NCBI GenBank assembly: GCA_903866425.1
Contig: CAIPNN010000120.1
Coordinates: 1-6,345, forward strand
Reading direction: 5' to 3'
Origin: an uncultured Actinomycetes bacterium
GTDB lineage: Bacteria; Actinomycetota; Thermoleophilia; Miltoncostaeales; Miltoncostaeaceae
Length of the DNA stretch: 6,345 nt
Numbering within the stretch: position 1 is the first letter of the stretch; every line of letters starts with the position of its first letter. Below the pieces are notes generated by a model that saw only the letters and a program-made list of their open reading frames with translations, was not told the origin of the DNA and ran no database searches. Of the stretch, positions 1 to 5,556 are shown piece after piece. The translations under genes were made by a program, and so were the position numbers.

Positions 1-778
1 GCTCGAGCGCAAGGGCGACCTCGCAGCCATTCTCACCGCGCTCGGCCCCGGGGACGTGTTGTTCGTCGATGAGATCCATCGCCTCAACCGGTCGGTGGAG
101 GAGGTGCTCTATCCCGCGATGGAGGACTTCCAGCTCGATGTGGTGTTGGGGCAGGGCCCGCAGGCCCGCACGCGTCGCCTCGACCTGCCCAGGTTCACGC
201 TGGTGGGTGCCACCACGCGCAGCGGCCTGCTCACGACGCCGCTCCGTGATCGCTTCGGCGTGGTGCAGCGCCTCGACTACTACGGGCCGGCCGAACTGGC
301 GCAGATCGTCATGCGATCCGCCGACCTGCTGGGGGTGGCGGTCGACGAGAGCGGCGCGCTGGTGATCGCTGGGCGTTCACGCGGAACCCCGCGTATCGCC
401 AACCGTCTGCTGCGCCGCGTGCGGGACGTTGCGCAGGTGAAGGGGATGGGGCGTGTGGATGCGGCCACGGCCGAAGAGGCGCTCCGCGTGCTCGAGGTGG
501 ATGACGCAGGGCTCGACGACCTCGACCGCAAGATCCTGACGCTGCTGGCAGTCACCTTCGACGGGCGTCCCACGGGGCTCGGCACGCTGGCTGATGCCGT
601 CGGCGAGTCGACCGACACCATTGAGGATGTGTACGAGCCGTTCCTGCTGCAGCAGGGCCTGCTCGCGCGCACCCCGCGTGGCCGCATCGCCACACCTCGT
701 GCATATCTGCATCTTGGTCTCGAGATCCCGAAGGGCGCCGAGGCGGCACAGCCCTCGTTGTTCGAGGGCGAGGGCTAG
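1..778 (+). CDS. ruvB: RuvB, Holliday junction branch-migration ATPase (5' truncated)
   Basis: This is the C-terminal part of RuvB, the hexameric AAA+ motor that works with RuvA (and RuvC) in the cytoplasm to drive branch migration of Holliday junctions. The first full codon is at base 2, and 258 residues are present of a usual ~340. The N-terminal region with Walker A lies outside the window. Fragment residues in order: Walker B VLFVDEIHRL (19-28); the beta-hairpin region that contacts RuvA in known structures (about 37-63); sensor 1 around LVGATTRSG (67-75); LRDRFG (81-86), which carries the arginine finger; sensor 2 RGTPRIANRLLRRVRD (127-142); then the winged-helix DNA-binding domain (about 170-240) with TPRGRIAT (224-231). 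The reading frame is open upstream, so this is a window-edge truncation and not a broken gene. The stop TAG (776-778) overlaps the stop of the convergent glycosyltransferase gene. Family assignment is very secure. Confidence 0.98.
   Translation, partial: LERKGDLAAILTALGPGDVLFVDEIHRLNRSVEEVLYPAMEDFQLDVVLGQGPQARTRRLDLPRFTLVGATTRSGLLTTPLRDRFGVVQRLDYYGPAELAQIVMRSADLLGVAVDESGALVIAGRSRGTPRIANRLLRRVRDVAQVKGMGRVDAATAEEALRVLEVDDAGLDDLDRKILTLLAVTFDGRPTGLGTLADAVGESTDTIEDVYEPFLLQQGLLARTPRGRIATPRAYLHLGLEIPKGAEAAQPSLFEGEG
751..769 (-). terminator. Candidate U-less hairpin at the convergent ruvB/GT4 gene ends
   Basis: Bases 751-757 (GCCCTCG) and 763-769 (CGAGGGC) form a perfect 7-bp stem around the 5-base loop TTGTT. 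For minus-strand transcripts it starts 5 bases past the glycosyltransferase stop codon, where a terminator would be expected. For plus-strand transcripts it lies within the last ruvB codons. Neither strand has a T-run after it, so a classical intrinsic terminator is not supported. It could be a hairpin-only terminator, an mRNA 3'-end stabiliser, or chance in GC-rich DNA. Confidence 0.3.
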
Positions 779-1953
779 GCGGCGGTGAGCCCCGTCGTGG
801 TGCGGCGCTTGGAGGCCAGCACCTCGCGGTAGATGTCCTCGATGCGGTCGGTCACGCGCGGCCAGTCGAACTCGCGCTCGACCGCAGCACGGCCCTGCAC
901 GGAGATCTCGGCCGATCGCGCCGGGTCGTCCAGCAATTCACCGATTCCCACCGCGAGCTCCGCGCCATCGTGCGGCGGCACGAACCGCCCGGGTACATCA
1001 CCGCGGATGACCTGGCGAAAACCGATGTTGTCGGCCGCCACGACGGGCGTACCCGATGCGAGAGCCTCCAGCAGCACCACGCCGAATGACGCCAGCACGC
1101 ACGGGGCGGCCATCACATCGGCTTGCCGGTAGTAGTGCGGACGCTCCTCGTTGAGCAGGCCGAGCCACTCGATGCGGTCCCAGATGCCCAGGCTCTTCGC
1201 CTTCTTCTCGTACATCGGGCGGGTGGGGCCGTCGCCGATGACCTGCACCACGAACTCACGCCCCTCGCGTTGCAGAATCGCCGTGGCCTCCAGCAGGTCA
1301 CCGAGGGCATTGCGGGGGTCGAAACGGCCCACGAACAAGATGCGCGGCGGCCCCGGCTCGCGCTCGTCGGGGCCGCTGAGCGGCCGGTACAGGTTGCAGT
1401 CGATGCCGTTGGGAACAACGTCCCAGTCGCCCGGGAAGTACGGCGAGAGCGCCTGGATGCAGGCATCTGACACTGCGATGCGTCGGTCGAGGCGGTCGAG
1501 CGCGGCCCGCACATATCGCCCGAGCCCCCGGTAGGCCCAGTGGCCGCCGTCGAAGTAGGTGTGGAACGTGCCGACGGTCACCGGCGCGGTGGAGACCCGC
1601 AGGCACAGCAGCGGCAGGGTGGGGGATGCCAGCGCCTGTGCGTGCACCACATCCATACCGCGGATGGCATCGGCCATCTGGGGCTTGATGCCGAGGCCCA
1701 CGGTGAGGCGGGCGATTGACCCGTTCGACACGACGGGAATCGACTTGCCGATGCGCCTGGTGCGATAGCCGTGGTCGCGGAACATCTGGCGGTCCTGCTC
1801 GGCCACCGCGCCCGCATCGCCGATATTGCCGGTGACGATGGTGACGTCATGCCCGCGGCCGGCGAGTTCGCTCGAGAGAAAGTGCACGTGTTCGCTGACC
1901 CCGCCAAGAGTGGGGTAGACGTACTCGCTGACCATGGCGATGGAGAGGCTCAC
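775..1953 (-). CDS. GT4-family glycosyltransferase (PimA/PimB-like, GT-B fold)
   Basis: This is a complete 392-residue cytosolic or peripheral-membrane glycosyltransferase of the GT4 retaining family, which transfers sugar from an NDP- or GDP-sugar, often to a lipid. Visible features: N-terminal Rossmann start IAMVSEYVYPTLGGVSEHV (5-23) with the glycine loop; GTFHTYF (128-134) with H131 in the place of the conserved active-site histidine; NGID (182-185); donor-domain start ILFVGRFDPRN (205-215); and the C-terminal SFGVVLLEALASGTPVVAAD stretch (289-308). Two donor-site positions look altered. The first Glu of EX7E is Ala288 (GCG codon, bases 1090-1092) while E296 is kept, and the Lys of the PimA-type R-x5-K phosphate-binding motif is Asn215. 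The GTG start at 1953 puts the first beta strand at residues 3-8; ATG at 1935 would cut into it. No good ribosome-binding site precedes the start. The gene opposes both neighbours. Substrate and acceptor cannot be read from sequence, and resemblance to phosphatidylinositol mannosyltransferases is only at family level. Confidence 0.93.
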   Translation of the reverse strand: MSLSIAMVSEYVYPTLGGVSEHVHFLSSELAGRGHDVTIVTGNIGDAGAVAEQDRQMFRDHGYRTRRIGKSIPVVSNGSIARLTVGLGIKPQMADAIRGMDVVHAQALASPTLPLLCLRVSTAPVTVGTFHTYFDGGHWAYRGLGRYVRAALDRLDRRIAVSDACIQALSPYFPGDWDVVPNGIDCNLYRPLSGPDEREPGPPRILFVGRFDPRNALGDLLEATAILQREGREFVVQVIGDGPTRPMYEKKAKSLGIWDRIEWLGLLNEERPHYYRQADVMAAPCVLASFGVVLLEALASGTPVVAADNIGFRQVIRGDVPGRFVPPHDGAELAVGIGELLDDPARSAEISVQGRAAVEREFDWPRVTDRIEDIYREVLASKRRTTTGLTAA

Positions 1954-1955
1954 GG

Positions 1956-1978
1956 GCGGCCACGGTACCAGCGGCCGC
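1956..1978. promoter_or_regulatory. Short inverted repeat just upstream of the glycosyltransferase start
   Basis: GCGGCC (1956-1961) and GGCCGC (1973-1978) form an inverted repeat with an 11-base spacer, ending two bases before the glycosyltransferase GTG codon. On the minus strand the spacer holds TACCGT (1967-1962), which fits a TANNNT -10 box and would place transcription start almost at the GTG, consistent with a leaderless mRNA and the absent ribosome-binding site. No convincing -35 box is visible. It may be an operator, a promoter element, or chance in GC-rich DNA. Confidence 0.2.
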
Positions 1979-2014
1979 GGCGACCCCGGGTCACGCCCTG
2001 CGCCCCGTGCGCGC

Positions 2015-2023
2015 TGCTAGCCT
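2015..2023 (+). promoter_or_regulatory. Extended -10 promoter element for yajC-secDF
   Basis: TGC-TAGCCT (2015-2023) matches the extended -10 form TGN-TANNNT used by housekeeping sigma factors in high-GC bacteria. Transcription would start near 2029-2031 and leave a leader of about 33 bases before the yajC ATG. No clear -35 hexamer is present at 16-18 bp, which is tolerable for an extended -10 promoter. It is the best plus-strand promoter candidate in the 109-bp divergent region, and no other one is evident between it and the downstream genes. Confidence 0.45.
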
Positions 2024-2062
2024 GCGCCGGTCCGTACGCCCGAAAACGAGGCCGAATTCCAC

Positions 2063-2359
2063 ATGTCGGGACTCCTTCTCCCCGTCTACATCATCATCTT
2101 CGTCGTGCTGATCTACTTCGTGGGCATCCGCCCGCAGCAGAAGCGGCGCAAGGAGATGGAACTGCTGTCGTCATCGTTGCGCGTGGGCGACGAGGTTGTC
2201 ACCACCAGCGGTATCTACGGCATCGTGTCCGAGATCGAGGAGGGTGGCACCCTCCTGCTGCAGATCGCCGAAGATGTCGACATCCGTATTGCGCAGGCAT
2301 CGGTGGCGCGCAAGACCAGCGGCGAACTCGCGGCTGCCGCTGCTGAGCCCGCCGCCTAG
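2063..2359 (+). CDS. yajC: YajC, Sec translocase accessory membrane protein
   Basis: This is a 98-residue single-span membrane protein, a typical length for YajC, which associates with SecD and SecF in the SecYEG holotranslocon. A transmembrane helix spans about residues 4-21 (LLLPVYIIIFVVLIYFVG), followed by the hallmark RPQQKRRKEM (23-32) and a small cytosolic beta-rich domain beginning LRVGDEVVTTSGIYGIV (39-55). The C terminus is a short Ala-rich tail. The ATG at 2063 starts directly before the helix. ACGAGG (2046-2051) is a weak ribosome-binding site 11 bases upstream. yajC directly precedes secDF (39-base gap) in the same orientation, the conserved order, which supports both identity and co-transcription. 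Its promoter is probably the extended -10 element at 2015-2023. Confidence 0.97.
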   Translation: MSGLLLPVYIIIFVVLIYFVGIRPQQKRRKEMELLSSSLRVGDEVVTTSGIYGIVSEIEEGGTLLLQIAEDVDIRIAQASVARKTSGELAAAAAEPAA

Positions 2360-2398
2360 GAGCATCACGATCCGTCTGCACCACCCGGGGCAACGCGC

Positions 2399-5182
2399 AT
2401 GAATCTGCGTCGCCGATCGATCCTCTTCCTCGCAGTGGTCATTGGCCTCATCGCGGCGTCCGCCGTGGTGGTGGCCATCAAGCCCGTCACCCTCGGGCTT
2501 GACCTGCAGGGAGGGGTGGAGGTGGTGCTGCAGGGCAAGCCGTCGCGCGATGCGCAGGTAACGCCCGAGGCCATCGCCCGGTCGGTGGAGGTCATCCGTA
2601 ACCGCGTCGACTCGTTCGGCGTGTCGGAGCCCGAGATCCAGACGCAGGGAAGCGACCAGATCGTGGTGTCGCTGCCCGGCGCGAAGAACCCCGATCAGGT
2701 GGTGGAGGACCTGATCAAACCGGCCCAGTTGGTGTTCACCGACTACGAGGCCAACTTCGTGGCCAGCGACCCGAGCCTCTACAAGATGGTGCAGAAGTCG
2801 CAGACCTCCACCCCCAAGCCGCCCATTGACGGCCAGGCCACGTACTACCTGTTCAAGAAGAACGCGGCGCACACGTTGCTGGCCGGGCCGGATGTGTCGA
2901 AGGACAGCCTGCTTCAGCAGTTCGGGGGCAAGGTCCCGGCCGACGCGGAACTGCAGAAGGTGCCGGCCGGCTTCGTCATCTATTCGCAGGACCAGAAGCT
3001 CGACCCCTCCAAGGCCGACAGCCCGTCGCGCAAGGTGTACGTGCTTATGCAGGACCACCCGGGCCTTACCGGGCGTGACATCACCTCGGCGTCGCAGAGC
3101 TTCGACCAGGCCAGTGGCTCGCAGGAGCCCATCGTCACCATGCAGTTCACGGAGCAGGGCGCCCAGGAGTTCCAGGACGTCACCCGCGCGCTCGCCCAGC
3201 GAGGTGCGCTCCGCAAGGGGCTGCAGAGCTTCGCGATTGTGCTCGACGGCAACATCATCAGCACGCCCACCGTGGACTACCGCCAGTACCCCAATGGCAT
3301 CAGCGGAAGCAACGGGGCGCAGATCTCCGGCAGCTTCACCACCGATACGGCGCGGACCCTGGCCGATCAGCTGAACTCGGGCGCCATCCCCATTCGCCTC
3401 GACGTCATCAGTCAGAAGCAGGTGTCGGCCACCCTGGGCGCCGAGTCGCTGAAGCAGGGGCTCATTGCCGGCCTTGCGGGCCTCGTGCTGGTGATGATCT
3501 TCCTCATCGCGTACTACCGCCTGCTCGGCGTCATCGCGGCCGCAGCGCTGATCATCTACGCGCTGTTCTATCTCGCCGTCGCGGAGCTCGTGCCGATCAC
3601 GCTCACGCTGCCGGGTATTGCGGGCGCCATCCTCACAATCGGTGTGGCGTCGGACGCCAACATCGTCATCTTCGAACGAATACGTGAAGAAGCGCGTGCT
3701 GGGCGGAGCGCCAAGTCGGCGATCCTCACCGGCTACACCAAGGGTGTCAGCGCGATCATCGACGCGAATGTCGTGACCTTCCTCACGGCGGCCATTCTCT
3801 TCCTGTTCGGCACCGCGGGCCCGAAGGGATTCGCCTTCACGCTGATGGTGGGTGTGCTGCTGTCGCTGTTCACCGCAGTGCTGGTGACGCGCGTCGTCAT
3901 CGAGATGCTCGCGGGAACCAAGGTGTTCCAGAACGAGAAGCTGCTTGGCCTCACCACCCGGGAGCCGCGGTGGAAGTTCGACTTCGTGGGCAAGTGGCGC
4001 CTGTGGCTGGCCATCTCGTTCATCCCCATCGCCTTCGGTGCCGTGTTCATCGGCATCAAGGGGCTGAATCTCGGCCTCGACTTCAACAGCGGCACCCGCA
4101 TCGAGCTGGCCTTCGAGAAGGGCAACCCAACCGAGGGGCAAGTGCGCCAGGTACTGGCGACCGAGGGGTACGCCGACGCCAAGGTGCAGCTCACCACTGA
4201 CACGGCCACGGGGCGTCAGGGCTTCCAGATCCAGACCCCCACCCTGCAGCCCAAGCAGCTGAACCAGCTGAAGCGGGAGCTCGACCAGAATCTGGGCGGC
4301 ATCGATGAGCGCGCCTACGTGGTGGAGACCGTCGGCCCGACGTTTGGCCGGGAGGTGGTGAAACGCGCCGCCTGGGCCATCGCGCTGTCGTTCCTGCTCA
4401 TCATCGTCTACCTGACGATCCGCTTCGAATACCGATTGGCGCTGCCCGCGCTGCTCTCGGTGGTGCACGACGTGTGGCTCTCACTCGCCATTTATTCGGT
4501 CACCGGGCGGGAGGTGACCAGCGCGACCGTCGCTGCCTTGCTCACCATCCTCGGATACTCGCTGTACGACGTGGTGGTCGTGTTCGACCGAATCCGCGAG
4601 AACGCGCCGCTCATGCGGAATGCGCGCTACAAGGACGTGGTCAACCGCTCCGTGCACGAGACCCTGACGCGGTCGGTCATCACCGGTCTGACCGCGATCG
4701 TGCCGGTGCTGCTGCTGTTCATCTTCGGCGGCAATACGCTGCGCGACTTCGCATTCGCTCTGCTCATCGGTCTTTTGTCGGGTGGTATCTCATCGGTGCT
4801 CATCGCGGCACCGCTCGCGGCCATCTGGAAAGAACATCAGCCCGAGGGCCGCAAGCGCGCGGCCAAGGCCCGCAAGCGCAGCGAGCGTGAGACGAAGCGG
4901 TACGAGGTGGATGGCGTTGACATGGACGTGCTCGAGCGTGCCGAACGGGCGCTGGAGGCGGACACCGCCGTTCCGTCGCTGATGCGGGACGACGAGCCGC
5001 CTGCCGATACGCCTGAGGAGCCCGCAGACGACGCGCCCACGCCGCCCGCGCCGACCTCGCCCACCGCACCGGGCGACGCTTCGGCCGGGGATGCGTCATC
5101 ATCCTCCGACAAGCCGGCCCCGGCTCCGCCGCCCGAACGGGAGCGGCGCCATGGGCAGGTGCGTCGCCGGAGGAGGCCATGA
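2399..5182 (+). CDS. secDF: Fused SecDF, proton-driven protein-export membrane protein
   Basis: One 927-residue ORF encodes SecD (about 1-515) joined in frame to SecF (about 525-811), as in Bacillus and Thermus SecDF. It uses the proton motive force to complete export of Sec substrates. SecD half: TM1 (about 8-26), DLQGGVEVVLQG (35-46), a large periplasmic P1 domain (about 30-345), and five more helices (about 353-505) including TLPGIAGAILTIGVASDAN (403-421), with D419 at the proton-relay position, then IFERIREE. SecF half: TM (about 533-551), GLDFNSGTRIEL (559-570), P4 domain, and helices 655-810 with D691 in VVHDVW, YD (723-724) and VVFDRIREN (727-735). The two catalytic Asp positions known from Thermus SecDF (D340, D637) thus appear retained. 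P1 carries an extra stretch of about 100 residues between LVFTDYE (111-117) and LTGRDIT (223-229). The ~115-residue C-terminal tail is first basic (818-834), then acidic and Pro/Ala-rich, then ends in an Arg cluster. The start is ATG 2399 with only GGGGC as a weak ribosome-binding site; AGGAG at the yajC stop is 36 bases away. The TGA stop overlaps the next gene's ATG. Confidence 0.97.
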   Translation: MNLRRRSILFLAVVIGLIAASAVVVAIKPVTLGLDLQGGVEVVLQGKPSRDAQVTPEAIARSVEVIRNRVDSFGVSEPEIQTQGSDQIVVSLPGAKNPDQVVEDLIKPAQLVFTDYEANFVASDPSLYKMVQKSQTSTPKPPIDGQATYYLFKKNAAHTLLAGPDVSKDSLLQQFGGKVPADAELQKVPAGFVIYSQDQKLDPSKADSPSRKVYVLMQDHPGLTGRDITSASQSFDQASGSQEPIVTMQFTEQGAQEFQDVTRALAQRGALRKGLQSFAIVLDGNIISTPTVDYRQYPNGISGSNGAQISGSFTTDTARTLADQLNSGAIPIRLDVISQKQVSATLGAESLKQGLIAGLAGLVLVMIFLIAYYRLLGVIAAAALIIYALFYLAVAELVPITLTLPGIAGAILTIGVASDANIVIFERIREEARAGRSAKSAILTGYTKGVSAIIDANVVTFLTAAILFLFGTAGPKGFAFTLMVGVLLSLFTAVLVTRVVIEMLAGTKVFQNEKLLGLTTREPRWKFDFVGKWRLWLAISFIPIAFGAVFIGIKGLNLGLDFNSGTRIELAFEKGNPTEGQVRQVLATEGYADAKVQLTTDTATGRQGFQIQTPTLQPKQLNQLKRELDQNLGGIDERAYVVETVGPTFGREVVKRAAWAIALSFLLIIVYLTIRFEYRLALPALLSVVHDVWLSLAIYSVTGREVTSATVAALLTILGYSLYDVVVVFDRIRENAPLMRNARYKDVVNRSVHETLTRSVITGLTAIVPVLLLFIFGGNTLRDFAFALLIGLLSGGISSVLIAAPLAAIWKEHQPEGRKRAAKARKRSERETKRYEVDGVDMDVLERAERALEADTAVPSLMRDDEPPADTPEEPADDAPTPPAPTSPTAPGDASAGDASSSSDKPAPAPPPERERRHGQVRRRRRP
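5169..5176 (+). promoter_or_regulatory. Strong ribosome-binding site with two register options for the phasin-like gene
   Basis: GGAGGAGG at 5169-5176 offers two overlapping Shine-Dalgarno matches, and two ATG codons follow in tandem at 5179 and 5182. GGAGG (5169-5173) sits 5 bases before the first ATG, and AGGAGG (5171-5176) sits 5 bases before the second. Both starts are plausible and differ by one Met. It is the best ribosome-binding site in the window and lies inside the end of secDF. Confidence 0.75.
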
Positions 5183-5547
5183 TGGGTGTACGAGAGGCAG
5201 TGGAGCAGGCGATCTTCGTGGCCGTGGGTGCCGCGGCCCTTACACGCGAACGCGCTGAGGCGATCGTTGACGACCTCGTGCGGCGCGGGCAGCTGGGCGA
5301 GGACGAAGGCCGTCTCACCGTTGACCACCTCATGGATCGTGTCCGTCAGGCCGGTGGCGGGGGCGCCGCGGGGCTCGTCGGAAAGATCGAGGGCGGCATG
5401 CAGGGCCTGCTGCGCGACTTCGGCATTGCACAGCGCGATGACCTGGCCGACGTCGACCAGCGCATCAGCGACCTCGAGCACCGCATTCGGCTGCTTGAGG
5501 AGTCGTCCGGGGCCGCGCCTGCGGCGCCCGGGCCGGACGCCGGCTAG
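5179..5547 (+). CDS. Small phasin-like (PHA granule/regulator type) coiled-coil protein
   Basis: This 122-residue protein has no signal peptide or convincing membrane span. The N-terminal half is helical, VREAVEQAIFVAVGAAALTRERAEAIVDDLVRRGQLGEDEGR (4-45), a pattern typical of the polyhydroxyalkanoate-regulator phasin family (COG3937-like). The middle is Gly-rich (59-74), then GIAQRDDLADVDQRISDLEHRIRLLEE (82-108) forms a short heptad coiled coil with Val, Ile, Leu, Ile and Leu at core positions, ending in an Ala/Pro tail. Family members associate with PHA granules or help assembly of membrane or lipid complexes, but the exact role here is unknown and no PHA synthase is in the window. Its first ATG overlaps the secDF stop in an ATGA arrangement, which implies translational coupling, and the UbiB-like gene follows after 9 bases. 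Family assignment is moderate, resting on residue pattern and on the neighbouring ABC1-kinase gene; a generic coiled-coil protein is the alternative. Confidence 0.72.
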   Translation: MMGVREAVEQAIFVAVGAAALTRERAEAIVDDLVRRGQLGEDEGRLTVDHLMDRVRQAGGGGAAGLVGKIEGGMQGLLRDFGIAQRDDLADVDQRISDLEHRIRLLEESSGAAPAAPGPDAG

Positions 5548-5556
5548 GCACCGCCC

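Noticed and set aside
1771..2346. 191-residue plus-strand open frame spanning the glycosyltransferase start, the intergenic region and yajC
   Set aside because: It is antisense to the conserved glycosyltransferase N terminus and out of frame with YajC; the composition is that of a shadow frame.
2370..2402. Tiny frame after AGGAG beginning at ATC and ending in a TGA that overlaps the secDF ATG
   Set aside because: It would need an ATC start and encodes only ten residues; no evidence beyond spacing.
2171..4468. 765-residue open frame on the minus strand, antisense to yajC and secDF
   Set aside because: Its translation is His/Arg/Gly/Asp-rich without any recognisable domain, while the plus strand here has unmistakable YajC and SecDF motifs. 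Long antisense open frames are expected opposite high-GC genes.
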